A stretch of 64,000 bases of DNA from Flavobacteriales bacterium (GCA_947500755.1 CANMTO010000001.1:120793-184792), one strand, 5' to 3'. Positions 28,101 through 35,712 are shown, counted from the first letter of the stretch. Translations and numbers: made by a program. Notes: generated from the letters alone by a model not told the origin.

Positions 28101-28705
28101 GAGCAGTCATTATTTAGCGTACGCATGGAATTCAACGTGAATGCAGTACAAGTTCCAATGGGATCAGTATTGCTTATATTATTCCACAATGTGTAAAGCG
28201 TTCCAGCACCAAACATATCACTTACTATTCCATCTCTTCGAGTATACGAAACCGGATTTGTGAGATTTGGCATATCATATCTTCCAGTATTTTGATCTCC
28301 GGTAACATAACAATATTGTTGCGTAACAGCAATCCCACCGCGATCATCTCCAGTGTAGGTGTTGTGCTCATAATACGTGGCGCCAACAGAGGACAGGGAT
28401 GTTATGTTAAAAACATTGGCTGCAGAACCTGTCATGTTTTGCAAATAATACGTCGTCGTGGTGCTTAATGCCGGAGTTGACAACGTTGCGCCTGTACCAA
28501 CTTGATTGGTTCCTAAGGCATTGGAATACCAAGTGTAGTTGGTTCCTCCACTAGCCGTTAATACGGTCGATTGACCACAAGTGATGGATGCATTATTGGA
28601 TGAGGGGGTGGGAGCAACACATTGTGCGTAACTCACAGATAGCTGTTGCACAACAGCCACTAAAATAGCCGAGAAAATTCCGAAGTTTTTGTATAAATTT
28701 TTCAT
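21890..28705 (-). CDS. Giant T9SS cargo with four glycine-rich (ALK/LTK-like) domains and Ig-like domains
   Basis: The protein has 2271 residues from the ATG at 28703-28705; the longer frame adds 21 unlikely residues. Order: signal peptide (ends VSYAQ), Ig-like domain (ITCGQSTVLTASGGTNYTWY), a region of about 265 residues with propeller-like repeats, Ig-like, glycine-rich domain 1 (about 455-718), two Ig-like, glycine-rich 2 (about 883-1167), Ig-like, glycine-rich 3 (about 1258-1530), two Ig-like, glycine-rich 4 (about 1697-1957), two PKD-like, a final Ig-like and a T9SS tail. Domains 1 and 3 carry GPNGPTQAQ, GIQEW and VGQQG or IGQQG followed by GGGGGSFVTTG, resembling the Gly_rich family that includes ALK/LTK. 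Likely a surface-exposed adhesin-like protein; ligand unknown. Confidence 0.88.
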   Translation of the reverse strand: MKNLYKNFGIFSAILVAVVQQLSVSYAQCVAPTPSSNNASITCGQSTVLTASGGTNYTWYSNALGTNQVGTGATLSTPALSTTTTYYLQNMTGSAANVFNITSLSSVGATYYEHNTYTGDDRGGIAVTQQYCYVTGDQNTGRYDMPNLTNPVSYTRRDGIVSDMFGAGTLYTLWNNISNTDPIGTCTAFTLNSMRTLNNDCSLGNTIIPLSQTIAMGSCNDMAIFNGVGFVVVYTGSGGSPANTFYRIDLPSGTVTQMGTYTLTATFTENWSRWGVAEFDGVNYSVVYVQNSSTISRMNMATGTVTVVQSFGSLSDMANITYSPWNSRWYYHHEGGSQWGGMDESVGYLTGTHNSVAANACYSPLVPVTVTVNSNITSPTAAPATINCGQTANLTALGGNGGSYTWYSDPAGTQVLGSGATFTTPSLGVTTTYYVASTSGQGAGSTFSFSNASSTGPNGPTQAQITAAYAGSSLANNVTINTQGIQEWIVPMSGTYQIQANGAQGGGNGGLGARMQGEFSLTQGQKLFIVVGQQGNGPVDANACGGGGGSFVTTGAGSHTTSTALIVAGGGGGQSPQVGNPGLTTNNAGQGENCQPGGTGGSGGADASGCGDGAGGAGGFLSNGASGGSWGSQRGFGFISGAAVGGSSSSGSREGGFGGGAGTHSNNTGGGAGGGYSGGSAPYHGSNFEGGGGGSFNSGTNPVNTQGINSGHGSVIITSMTPMCASATVPVIVTVNSVGLPTTSNVTVTCGQTATLTASGNGTIYWYSNAQGSTQVGTGNSFTTPQLSTNTTYYASLATGVCAGQNVPVVVTVNLPASPTATGATITCGQTAALTASGGGLNNYVWYSNAIGTNQIGTSATYTTPSLSMSTTYYVASGIVSNSQPVSFTYTGNTQTYTVPAGVNSITIDANGAGGGVYPGGVGTAGAGGKMISTIPVTPGQVLTVVVGGAGGNSQYNRSGSGGGGFSGVLNAANNHLVSAGGGGGAAGNESCPQVGNGGNGGAAAGTQGSCGLGGAAGTNAAAPAGGTGGTGSIPGAAGTAAGGGIGGATTNDFGTGGGGGGYGVTAAASQYGSCGGNSGAGGFGGGGSGGTGGCGGTQERLSGGGGGGGGYTGGGGGTSTPGCASCGGGGGGGGSNFAIATASNITSTVGGGAASQANGTVVITPINASCQSALIPVLVTVNSNITQPTALGASIACGQTATLTATGGSGTGYTWYTDSTGSTALSTGANYTTPSLGITTTYYVASTTGAAPGSVYTFTNASSTGPNGPTQAQVNSAYAATNLANNVTINTQGIQEWVVPQAGTYQIQVNGAQGGGNGGLGARMQGEFNLTAGQKLFIAIGQQGNGPVGAGACGGGGGSFVTTGNATYTTSTSLIIAGGGGGQSPEVGYPGLITTNGGQGEGCQPGGTGGNGGADASGCGSGAGGAGGFLTDGASAGSWGYQRGFGFLSGAAVGGQSGSGAREGGFGGGAGTHENNTGGGAGGGYSGGSAANHGANFEGGGGGSYNSGTSQVNTQGINAGNGSVVITPMTPSCASTLVPVTVTVNPISLPTATGATVGCGQTATLTATGNGTLYWYSNASGTTQVATGGSFTTPALSATTTYYVSTATGVCAAQNTPVTVTVNGLAAPTISGNLNFCGNNNATTTLTASGSPSGYSWWSNANGTGYLGNNASFTTPALNTTTTYYVQSSTPQGGSQIFNYTGAIQTFTAPVSGVYTFESWGARGGEGGNCYGQAGKGGYSKGDVVLTAGQTLYIGVGQQGFQSSTLTAFNGGGSGNTSPGDEGYTGGGATHIASASGNLASLSANQGAIYLVAGGGGGAAGGTCVCQYQGNGGAGGGLVGASGTCSGNDCGYRPAGTGGTQAAAGTGQTESIVAAFGIGASSSTLQNDCIQGGGGGGGWYGGGAGGQAGGGGGGGSGYLNPSLTATQILDGNSVMQDTLGNNMTGNSGNGIAKISWQGTGCTSAVVPVVVSVGQTPTVSGGNNQNVCAGNSVTLSGSGAATYTWNNNIQNGVAFTPITTQTYAVIGTAANGCSDTATVTVTVNAAPDVNAGIDQSVCEGGSITLTGAGATTLAWNNNVQNGVAFTPTVTQTYTLTGTNAVGCSATDQVTVTVNPAPIVSLGQDTVVCENNFPYQITATGTPGATYSWDNGATGNPISVATAGAYTVTATSNNGCTATDIIIIESDPCAGIIEQGMSIILYPNPFNENVQITSTESIDAQLEVYGSDGRIVYAMHMNGQHATLSLENLARGNYMVKIVHNGTTHVTKLVKQ
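24115..24930 (-). repeat. Glycine-rich domain 3, diverged duplicate of domain 1
   Basis: This segment of about 815 bp encodes a glycine-rich domain collinear with that at about 26555-27345, about 2.43 kb away. Both run from GPNGPTQAQ to the NTQGIN...GSV end. The protein match is high, but DNA third positions differ often, so this duplication is older than that of the sorting tails. Ends are approximate. Confidence 0.75.
25302..25396 (-). repeat. Two GGC-codon microsatellites inside glycine-rich domain 2
   Basis: Seven CCG triplets (25302-25322) and eight GCC triplets (25373-25396) read on the minus strand as runs of GGC glycine codons. The surrounding gene mainly uses GGT and GGA for glycine. 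Length changes here would stay in frame. Confidence 0.85.
26555..27345 (-). repeat. Glycine-rich domain 1, diverged duplicate of domain 3
   Basis: This is the partner of about 24115-24930. It carries GPNGPTQAQ, GLGARMQGEF, VGQQGNGPV and SWGSQRGFGF landmarks in the same order as domain 3. Ends are approximate. Confidence 0.75.
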
Positions 28706-29006
28706 AAAATAGGTTATAGGTGGGGTAAATGTATCGGATGTCTTTCTTAAAAGCAAAAAAGCCACCAAAGAGTTATTAACAAAATTTTAGAATATTGTTA
28801 ACTAATGAAGGCGCTTTCGCGTTAATCCGACATTAAGCCATCGATTTATCATTTCTTACCCATCCGATTTACTCAGAGTGGGAGTAGAGGGAATACATAT
28901 CCTTTGAACCCGACGTGCAATGGATAAAAGAACTCCTTCATTGCGTTCAGGCGGTCCATTTTTCATTCCCTTCCTTTTTTGAGTAAACTGAAAACGTCTT
29001 ACAACC
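28706..29006. other. Gene-free stretch upstream of the giant cargo gene
   Basis: No gene is supported here. A perfect inverted repeat TTAACAA (28776-28782) and TTGTTAA (28795-28801) with a 12-nt spacer lies about 71-96 bp before the start of the giant gene; a one-mismatch -7 element (AAATTTTG, minus strand) overlaps it. At 28878-28911 a segment resembles the 3' part of the nearby tRNA-Val, interrupted by about 10 nt. The rest shows nothing I can name. Confidence 0.4.
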
Positions 29007-29038
29007 AAAAAAGCACCATCTTGCGACAGTGCTTTTTT
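29007..29038 (-). terminator. Rho-independent terminator behind tRNA-Val
   Basis: A 10-bp stem (AAAAAAGCAC with GTGCTTTTTT) with a 12-nt loop starts 6 nt downstream of the tRNA 3' end, reading on the minus strand. The A and T runs make it symmetric. Confidence 0.82.
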
Positions 29039-29043
29039 CAAAG

Positions 29044-29118
29044 TGGGAATTGAGGGATTCGAACCCACGACCCTCTGCTTGTAAGGCAGATGCTCTAAAC
29101 CAACTGAGCTAAACTCCC
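29044..29118 (-). tRNA. tRNA-Val (anticodon TAC)
   Basis: This is a 75-nt cloverleaf on the minus strand: acceptor GGGAGTT/AATTCCC with one G-U, D stem GCTC/GAGC, anticodon stem TCTGC/GCAGA with loop CTTACAA, T loop TTCGAAT and discriminator A. CCA is not encoded. The T stem GTGGG/CCCTC has a U-U mismatch at its second pair. Confidence 0.95.
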
Positions 29119-29166
29119 ATAATTGGAGCGCAAAGATAGAAATAATAATTAATTGGACAAGTTAAT

Positions 29167-29412
29167 TTAATTTTTTAACTCTTCAATTTTTGTTAACACA
29201 TCATCCAACCCTTCCTTGAATTTTTCGAAATCCTCTTTGTACAAAAAGATTTTATGTTTCTGATAATTGTCGGATCCGTCTTCACCAAATGATTTTTTAC
29301 TTTCCGTTAGTGTAATGTATAAATCATTTCCCTTGGTGGCCTTGATGTCAAAAAAATAGGTGCGTTTCCCGGCTCTAACCACTTTTGAATAAATTTCATT
29401 TTGATCACTCAT
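29167..29412 (-). CDS. DUF3276 (PUR-alpha-like) nucleic-acid-binding protein
   Basis: This is a small protein of 81 residues from MSDQNE. The sequence IYSKVVRAGKRTYFFDIKAT, LYITLTESKKSF, then KIFLYKEDFEKF is the DUF3276 pattern, a Bacteroidota version of the PUR fold that binds single-stranded DNA or RNA. The role in the cell is unknown. An alternative ATG two codons upstream (29418) coincides with a weak -7-like element, so I prefer 29412. The gene lies between tRNA-Val and a divergent lytic transglycosylase gene. Confidence 0.88.
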   Translation of the reverse strand: MSDQNEIYSKVVRAGKRTYFFDIKATKGNDLYITLTESKKSFGEDGSDNYQKHKIFLYKEDFEKFKEGLDDVLTKIEELKN

Positions 29413-29516
29413 GTGCATAAAATTATATGGGTTAAATTTTACATATTTTTTTTGAATCTCAAAGATTAATGGGCTAAATTTTTTTAAATCAAGGGATTAT
29501 TCGATATTTGTTAGCC

Positions 29517-30710
29517 ATGAACAACTTTCTTTATTCGTTCATTTTGGTGTTAGCTTTCATCCTGAGTTGCCGGCAAGCATCTAAACCTACGGTTAAAAAA
29601 CAAGACCGTTCGATTGCTAAAATAGACACTGTGTTGTTTTTGGCCTCCGTAGATTCATGTTTCCTTCGCATTACAGATAAAGATACAACCGGATTCGCCA
29701 TTGACTTTTTAAATAGGTTTTCAGAGGAGTCCGGTGTTCCATTTCGCTTGATTGTATGTGCGGATCAATCCGTGGTTTATCAAAAATTTTTAGCCGAGGA
29801 AGGAAATTTATTTCTAGACCCATCTATGCACGATTCCTTAACCACATCAGATAAGCGGTTGACCTCCTATCCGATTGTTTCAAGAACGCTACCGGCGAAT
29901 CCAAAGGAACTGGCAGATGTTATGTTTGGCGCTTATCCAATATTACATACAATGTCAGGAACTCAGTGGAAACGCTTGAGCTCCTCCTTAACTGGCATCA
30001 AAGAAACCCACTTATTGGTTCAATCAAAGTTCCGTCTCTTAGCCTCGGATAGTTTATTTTTAAATCAGCTTAATGCATACATCAGGGGGGTAGAATTTCG
30101 TGCAGACATCTCATTTTTAAAAAATTATTACTTCGGTGTAAGTCTTCCTATTAATATGAAGAGGTATTTAATTCCAAAGTTCCGCAACGGCGCCCTGTCT
30201 CCTTACGACAATTTATTCAAGACAGCCGCGGAAAAATACGATTGGGATTGGAAATTATTAGCGGCTGTATCGTTTAAGGAGTCTAGATTTAATCCAACCG
30301 CGGTAGGAGGTGGTGGAGCTTTTGGGATGATGCAATTCATGCCTTCTATTGGACGTAAATATGGTGTATCCATTCACTCAACCCCTCAGCAACAAATCAA
30401 CGCTGGAATGAAATTACTTAGCAACGCTTATGCGTCGTGGAGCCAAATCCCTAGCAAAGAACAGCGCATTAAATTCACCTTAGCCTCCTATAATGCAGGT
30501 AAAGCGCACATCGACGATGCTCAACGCTTAGCTAAGAAATATGGACTCAATCCCTTAGTGTGGGACGGAAACGTTCAACTCATGGTTAACAACCTTTCAA
30601 TGGCAAAGTACCATACCGATGAAGTAGTGCGATTTGGTGCCTATCATGGGCACGCGCACAGATATGCCAATTTGGTCTATCAGATTTACCTCAGTTGGAA
30701 AGTTCGATAA
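29517..30710 (+). CDS. Lytic transglycosylase lipoprotein (MltF/SLT type)
   Basis: The 397-residue protein has a lipoprotein signal with lipobox ILSC (Cys18). The N-terminal half resembles a reduced solute-binding domain as in MltF. The C-terminal SLT domain shows WKLLAAVSFKESRFNP with catalytic Glu near 254, GMMQFMPS, and ASYNAGKAHIDDA. It should cleave peptidoglycan glycan strands from the periplasmic face of a membrane. I chose the ATG at 29517; the frame extends to a TTG at 29508 that lies within a one-mismatch -7 element (GATATTTG, 29503-29510), again very close to the start. Confidence 0.9.
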   Translation: MNNFLYSFILVLAFILSCRQASKPTVKKQDRSIAKIDTVLFLASVDSCFLRITDKDTTGFAIDFLNRFSEESGVPFRLIVCADQSVVYQKFLAEEGNLFLDPSMHDSLTTSDKRLTSYPIVSRTLPANPKELADVMFGAYPILHTMSGTQWKRLSSSLTGIKETHLLVQSKFRLLASDSLFLNQLNAYIRGVEFRADISFLKNYYFGVSLPINMKRYLIPKFRNGALSPYDNLFKTAAEKYDWDWKLLAAVSFKESRFNPTAVGGGGAFGMMQFMPSIGRKYGVSIHSTPQQQINAGMKLLSNAYASWSQIPSKEQRIKFTLASYNAGKAHIDDAQRLAKKYGLNPLVWDGNVQLMVNNLSMAKYHTDEVVRFGAYHGHAHRYANLVYQIYLSWKVR

Positions 30711-30715
30711 TTCCC

Positions 30716-31618
30716 ATGATTTATCTCATACAAGGTCCAACCGCTTCAGGAAAAACAACGCTCGCAATTCAATTGGCGCAATACCTGAAAACAGAGATTA
30801 TTTCTACAGATTCTCGTCAGTTCTATAAAAAAATGAACATTGGGACAGCCAAACCGAGTGAAGAGGAACTTTCACTCGTGCCGCATCATTTCATAAATAA
30901 TAGATCCGTGCATGAACCCATGAATGTGGCGGATTTTATGAATGAAGCGAAACTAGTTCTAGCACATCTTTTTCAAACGAAAGGTTCCGTAGTTATTACA
31001 GGTGGTTCTTCCCAATTTACGGATGCGCTTATCTATGGTATAGATAACGTACCCATTTATCCACATATTCAAAAAAAGTGGTCTCAAATTTATGCGTCAA
31101 AAGGAATTGATGAACTTCAGAAAGAGTTGAAGGCGCTTGATCAACGAGCCTACGAGCAGCTTGACATTCAAAATCCACGGAGATTAATTAGAGCGATTGA
31201 AGTTAAATCAGGTTCCGGGAAATCGATTCTTGATTTTCAACAAAAGAATCGATCGCCCTTATTTCCAATATGTAGATTCTATATTCAATGGAAAAGGGAT
31301 GACCTTTACCTGCGAATAAACGAACGGGTAGATCAAATGATTGATATGGGCCTAGAATTTGAGGTTGATTCGTTGTCAGGGTATAAGGCTCTTGCGATGT
31401 TTAATACTGTCGGGTACAAAGAGTGGGATTTGCGTAACCAAGGGGCCAGTATCTCACATGTTATCGATAAAATTAAGCAAAACTCAAGGAATTACGCAAA
31501 ACGTCAAATTACTTGGCTTAACCAGTATGACCACATTCATGCATTGAACCCTTATTCGAATATCCCTTTATTTGAACAAGCACTCGAATTCTTATCCGAA
31601 CAAGATATCTCAGTATAA
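30716..31618 (+). CDS. miaA: tRNA dimethylallyltransferase
   Basis: The 300-residue protein begins MIYLIQGPTASGKTTLAIQL (P-loop). It then shows ISTDSRQFYKKMNIGTAKPS, PHHFINN, the GGSSQFTDALIYG segment, NPRRLIRAIEV, and a C-terminal KRQITWLNQYDH. MiaA adds a dimethylallyl group to A37 of tRNAs reading U-starting codons. Start at ATG 30716, 5 nt after the transglycosylase stop, so probably co-transcribed. Length is normal for the family. Confidence 0.94.
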   Translation: MIYLIQGPTASGKTTLAIQLAQYLKTEIISTDSRQFYKKMNIGTAKPSEEELSLVPHHFINNRSVHEPMNVADFMNEAKLVLAHLFQTKGSVVITGGSSQFTDALIYGIDNVPIYPHIQKKWSQIYASKGIDELQKELKALDQRAYEQLDIQNPRRLIRAIEVKSGSGKSILDFQQKNRSPLFPICRFYIQWKRDDLYLRINERVDQMIDMGLEFEVDSLSGYKALAMFNTVGYKEWDLRNQGASISHVIDKIKQNSRNYAKRQITWLNQYDHIHALNPYSNIPLFEQALEFLSEQDISV

Positions 31619-31667
31619 GTGCGAAGTAGTTATCTTTGCTTGGTTAAAAAAATGTTAATGAACTGCT

Positions 31668-31675
31668 TACTTTTG
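31668..31675 (+). promoter_or_regulatory. Candidate -7 promoter element of the thioredoxin-like gene
   Basis: TACTTTTG is a perfect TAnnTTTG match, 40 nt before the ATG at 31716. Confidence 0.5.
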
Positions 31676-31715
31676 CAATTTTAATCGACATTTACGGATA
31701 TAAAACTCAATACTC

Positions 31716-33290
31716 ATGAAAATTACAAGACTTTTAAGCTTAACTTTTGTACTTGTACTCTTTACACAAGTAATATTTTCGCAAAAGATTAGAATCAAAG
31801 TAACCGGTCAGAAAGACACTACAGTTCATCTCATAAAGTATTTCGGGAAAGGACTCTACTATGCAGATACTGCTCAAATGAAGAATGGTGAGGTGGTTTT
31901 TATTGGAGCCAAACAAAAACCTGGTATTTTAGGATTGCTTTTACCTGGCCAACAGTATTTTGAATTCATTTATAATAATGAAGAAATCTGGTTAGAGACA
32001 ACAGGCTCCAATGGCTCCGAGTACACCAAAAATTTAGCGATAAAAAAGTCTGAAGAAAACAAGGTTTTTATTCCCTATGTAAACTTCATTACGGAAAAGA
32101 AAACGGCTGCAGGGAAAATGGGCGAGGAGCGAGCAGCATTTAAATCTGGAGATAAAGAATACAAAGAATTAGGAGAGAAGATTGATCTCATAAATAAAGA
32201 CGTGTTAGCCTATCAACGGAATCTTATGTCAACCAATCCGAACTTACTTGTTTCCAAGATTGTTAAAATGTCTATTGATGTTGAGATTCCTGATGCCCCT
32301 AAAGACGATAAAGGAAGAATTACAGATTCTAACTTCCAATTCAATTATTTTAGAGCGCACTATTGGGACAACGTAGATTTATTGGATGAGCGTTTAGCGA
32401 ATAACCCGATTTTTCATAACAAGTTGGAGTATTATTTTAGTAAGAATATGATGATTCAACATTGGGATACAGTTATTTATCACGCGTTTAAATTTTGTGA
32501 CCGCTTAAATCCCAAATCGAGAACGTTCGAATACTGCGTGGGGTGGATTACACAAACCTTTGGAAAGAGTCAGCAAATGGGCATGGATAAAGTATATTAC
32601 CACATGCTCGATCGTTACTATTGCTCAAAAAATGCAGAAGGCAAACACCCTTCATTTTGGGTGGACGAATCCAAATACGAGGAATTATGCAAAGATTTGG
32701 ATGTTAAAATGGGGATTTGCATCGGAGAGGTAGCTCCAAAATTAATTTTAAAAGATACATCCGATACGAAATGGGTGAATCTACATGAATTAAAAGCGGA
32801 GTATACGATCCTTTATTTTTGGGATCCTGAATGTGGTCACTGTAAAACCATTACTCCGAAACTTGCTCAGTTGTACAGAGAAAAACTGAAAGCAAGAAAC
32901 GTAGAGGTTTATTCCGTTGGTAAGGCCATTGGTAAGGATTTTGAATCTTGGAAAAAATTTATTCGCGAAAACAAATTAGACTTCCTTAATGTAGCAGTCA
33001 CCGATAAGTTATACCAAATCGCAAAAGAGAAGCCAGAATCTTTAGTCCCAGTCTACCCTGGGGAACAAGGAAAGCCGACTACCCTCGAGTCACTTAATTA
33101 TCAAGCGACCTATGATATATATTCCACGCCAAAAGTATTTATTTTAGACAAGGACAAAAAGATTATTGCCAAGTCACTTTCGATGTCTCAAATTGAAGAC
33201 CTTTTGGATAATCTTCAAAATAAGAAAGATGCTCCGAAAATCATGGAGCAAGATGCGAAAGAGGACGCTCAAATGCAGAAAAAGGAGTAA
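31716..33290 (+). CDS. Thioredoxin-like (TlpA/DUF5106-type) exported protein
   Basis: The 524-residue protein has a signal peptide ending near IFSQ. An N-terminal DUF4369-like beta-domain is followed by a helical DUF5106-like region (FRAHYWDNVDLLDERLANNP). A thioredoxin fold carries the active site ILYFWDPECGHCKTI, near residue 372. The C-terminus is charged and lysine-rich. It is expected to act in the periplasm as a thiol-disulfide oxidoreductase or a cell-envelope stress protein; the partner is unknown. nrnA follows after 9 nt. Confidence 0.87.
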   Translation: MKITRLLSLTFVLVLFTQVIFSQKIRIKVTGQKDTTVHLIKYFGKGLYYADTAQMKNGEVVFIGAKQKPGILGLLLPGQQYFEFIYNNEEIWLETTGSNGSEYTKNLAIKKSEENKVFIPYVNFITEKKTAAGKMGEERAAFKSGDKEYKELGEKIDLINKDVLAYQRNLMSTNPNLLVSKIVKMSIDVEIPDAPKDDKGRITDSNFQFNYFRAHYWDNVDLLDERLANNPIFHNKLEYYFSKNMMIQHWDTVIYHAFKFCDRLNPKSRTFEYCVGWITQTFGKSQQMGMDKVYYHMLDRYYCSKNAEGKHPSFWVDESKYEELCKDLDVKMGICIGEVAPKLILKDTSDTKWVNLHELKAEYTILYFWDPECGHCKTITPKLAQLYREKLKARNVEVYSVGKAIGKDFESWKKFIRENKLDFLNVAVTDKLYQIAKEKPESLVPVYPGEQGKPTTLESLNYQATYDIYSTPKVFILDKDKKIIAKSLSMSQIEDLLDNLQNKKDAPKIMEQDAKEDAQMQKKE

Positions 33291-33299
33291 TTTTAGCGC

Positions 33300-34316
33300 A
33301 TGACAAATGAACTGAATCAGTTAAAATCACTTCTAGAGTCTTCGAATAGATTTATCATACTTGCCCATAAATCTCCCGACGGAGATGCCGTTGGAAGTGC
33401 AGCTGCATTTTATCATTTCCTTTCAAACTTATCGTGTAGCGCAAAGGTGGTGTTGCCAGATTTGCCTTCGGACACGCTTCTGCCATTTATGGCGCATACG
33501 GATTGCCTCTATTTCAGCGAGCATCCGGATGCTGTTAAGGCGCGGTTTGAAGAAGCGTCTGTGCTGATTTGTTTGGACTTTAATGCGCCAAGTAGGGTGG
33601 GTGATATGCATGCCTTGATTGAAGAGTTTTCAGGCGTTAAGGTGATGATAGATCACCATCCAGAGCCAGAACCCTTTGCTGATATCATGATCTCAGATGT
33701 TAGCAATTCTTCGACCTGTCAGTTGATTTATGAATGTATTCAGGGAATGGACTTTGCCCATGCTGTGAATCAAGATGTGGCTCGGTCCCTATATTTAGGA
33801 ATCATGACAGATACTGGTTCCTTTAGATTTCCTTCGGTTAATGCGAAAACTCATCAAATTCTTTCTGAATTGATACATACTGGAATTCGACATTGGCAGA
33901 TTCACCAAGATGTTTTCGATAACAATCGAATCGATCAATTGCAATTGCGCGGCTTTGCCATAAGCGAGAAACTTGTCCTGTTAAACAACCAAGATAAGTC
34001 ATGTCCGGTGGGCTATATTTCTCTTACTCGCACCGAACTTGACCGATTCAACTACAAAGCTGGCGATACAGAAGGCTTAGTAAACGTGATTTTGTCCTTG
34101 GAGGGGATAAAAGTGGGTGTATTAATTCAAGAAAAATCGGACGGTATTAAAATGTCTTTTCGTTCAAAGGATGAAATATTTATCAACGAATTAGCCAAGC
34201 AACACTTTAATGGTGGGGGACACAAATATGCCGCTGGAGGAATCAGTTTTGATTCAATGGAAGTAACCATTTCAAAGCTTACAAGTTTATTGCAAGCACA
34301 ATTTCATCAAGAATGA
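33300..34316 (+). CDS. nrnA: Bifunctional oligoribonuclease / PAP phosphatase (DHH-DHHA1 family)
   Basis: The 338-residue protein has the DHH motifs AHKSPDGDAVGSA, CLDFNAPSRVGDM, MIDHHPEPEPF and MTDTGSFRF, and the DHHA1 signature FNGGGHKYAAGG at the C-terminus. NrnA degrades short RNA oligonucleotides and dephosphorylates 3'-phosphoadenosine 5'-phosphate using manganese. A one-mismatch -7 element (TAATTTTA, 33288-33295) ends 4 nt before the ATG. It overlaps the next lipoprotein gene by 4 nt (ATGA), the order seen with gldI in Flavobacteria. Confidence 0.93.
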   Translation: MTNELNQLKSLLESSNRFIILAHKSPDGDAVGSAAAFYHFLSNLSCSAKVVLPDLPSDTLLPFMAHTDCLYFSEHPDAVKARFEEASVLICLDFNAPSRVGDMHALIEEFSGVKVMIDHHPEPEPFADIMISDVSNSSTCQLIYECIQGMDFAHAVNQDVARSLYLGIMTDTGSFRFPSVNAKTHQILSELIHTGIRHWQIHQDVFDNNRIDQLQLRGFAISEKLVLLNNQDKSCPVGYISLTRTELDRFNYKAGDTEGLVNVILSLEGIKVGVLIQEKSDGIKMSFRSKDEIFINELAKQHFNGGGHKYAAGGISFDSMEVTISKLTSLLQAQFHQE

Positions 34317-34837
34317 GTTCAATTCGTTTTTTCATCATATTATTCTTGGTTGGGTGCTCACAACCGGTAAAAAAAGAAAGGGAAATACCCCAAGATTGGT
34401 CGAAAGACCATTCGGTTTCTTACCATAAAGAGGTTAATGAACGAGAGCAATTGTCGATTTCTCTCTATTTAGAACAGCATCAAGCATTAAAAAAAAATAT
34501 TCGCACCACAGAATCTGGATTAAGATACGCCATCGTTCAATCCAATTCAAAAGGAGTATTAGGTCGGCCAGGGAAAACTGCGTCATTAATACTTAGTGTG
34601 GGTCTTTTGGACGGCACTCAATGTTATGCGACTGATTCAGATGTGTATGACGAAATTCCCATTGATCGAAATGACAAGGAGTCAGGGTTGAATGAAGCAT
34701 TAAAGCTAATGCGGACCGGGGAGCGGGCCAGATTAATCTTGCCAAATCATTTAGCGCATGGCCTAGTTGGAGACTTAGCGAATATCCCCCCCTTAGCCAT
34801 TTTGGTGCTGGATGTCGCATTAATTGATGTACAATGA
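34313..34837 (+). CDS. GldI-like FKBP-type peptidyl-prolyl isomerase lipoprotein
   Basis: The 174-residue protein has lipobox FLVGC. The region from TTESGLRYAIVQ to LVLDVALIDVQ resembles the FKBP-like domain of GldI, with the ARLILPNHLAHGLVGD loop. GldI is a gliding/T9SS-associated lipoprotein in Flavobacteria, and the position behind nrnA and before a second FKBP lipoprotein fits. The isomerase core is short and diverged (no clear GW), so enzymatic activity is uncertain. It overlaps both neighbours by 4 nt. Confidence 0.75.
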   Translation: MSSIRFFIILFLVGCSQPVKKEREIPQDWSKDHSVSYHKEVNEREQLSISLYLEQHQALKKNIRTTESGLRYAIVQSNSKGVLGRPGKTASLILSVGLLDGTQCYATDSDVYDEIPIDRNDKESGLNEALKLMRTGERARLILPNHLAHGLVGDLANIPPLAILVLDVALIDVQ

Positions 34838-35712
34838 ATAAATTGATTCTCATAGTGTTGGGTTTTACGCTGGCGGCGTGTAGCTCAGAAACAAAAAAGC
34901 CATTGAAGCCAATTGTACCTAAGAAAGAGCGTATTTCGCAGGTAAAAAAGAGCCATGAAAAGCCAGCAGCCGATAACGCGCTTAAAGATTTTGATAAAAA
35001 GAACATTCAAAATACGCGTCATTTTGAGGATGGCTTGACTGTTAAATGGTTTTTTGAATCCTTTAAGAAAAATCCAACCTTAAAAGATGGAGATGTCTGT
35101 TTAATAAATTACAGGGTTTCTTTGCCGGATGGAAAAATATTTGACGGTAACAATCGCTTGGAGCTTCCATTTATTCCATATATGGTGGGGTACAACATGC
35201 AATTTGAAGGTTGGGATTTAGCGTTAAAGCATTTAAAAGTTGGAGATTTTGCGAAAATAGAAGTGCCAGCGGAACTTGCCTATGGCGACAAAGGATTTAA
35301 CACCATCGTGCCTAGTAAAAGTCCTGTTTGGATCTACATTAAGGTGGTGGCCAAGGTTTCCCCAGAATTTAATCAGGATGGAATTAAAACATGGACTTTT
35401 GATGAAGGAGTTGCGACCTCGTTTGATGCCTCTGAATCGAAAGAAATTTACTATCATGCGATTGTGAGCTCCAAAAATCAAGCGGAAGTTCAAAATTCGT
35501 ATAAACGAAATCTACCCCTGCGTTATGCCTTGGGTCAAAAAAACGTGGTTCCTGGCTTAAGAAAGGTCCTAAAAAATGCTAAAAAAGGACAAAAAGTTTT
35601 TGTGTTGCTAAATGCAACGCAAGCCTATGGGGTAAGGGGCTACGGTAAGATGGTCGGACCAAATGAATCGCTGTTTTATAACCTTAACATTACAGATATT
35701 AAGGAGAATTAG
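34834..35712 (+). CDS. FKBP-type peptidyl-prolyl isomerase lipoprotein with two FKBP-like domains
   Basis: The 292-residue protein has lipobox LAAC. The first FKBP domain (about 85-175) includes VCLINYRVSLPDGKIFDG, MQFEGWDLALKHLKVGDFAK and VPAELAYGDKGF. A second, weaker FKBP-like domain (about 195-290) includes GQKNVVPGLRKVLKNAKKGQ and NATQAYGVRGYG. It should act in the periplasm, folding or assembling exported proteins. It is translationally coupled to the GldI-like gene (4-nt overlap). Confidence 0.88.
   Translation: MNKLILIVLGFTLAACSSETKKPLKPIVPKKERISQVKKSHEKPAADNALKDFDKKNIQNTRHFEDGLTVKWFFESFKKNPTLKDGDVCLINYRVSLPDGKIFDGNNRLELPFIPYMVGYNMQFEGWDLALKHLKVGDFAKIEVPAELAYGDKGFNTIVPSKSPVWIYIKVVAKVSPEFNQDGIKTWTFDEGVATSFDASESKEIYYHAIVSSKNQAEVQNSYKRNLPLRYALGQKNVVPGLRKVLKNAKKGQKVFVLLNATQAYGVRGYGKMVGPNESLFYNLNITDIKEN

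Noticed and set aside
28856..29068. A 70-codon minus-strand ORF across tRNA-Val and its terminator
   Set aside because: It overlaps the tRNA 3' half and the hairpin, has no family similarity and no promoter; a chance frame.
34593..35006. A 137-codon antisense ORF opposite the two FKBP lipoprotein genes
   Set aside because: Both plus-strand genes have lipoboxes and family matches; the antisense frame shows none.
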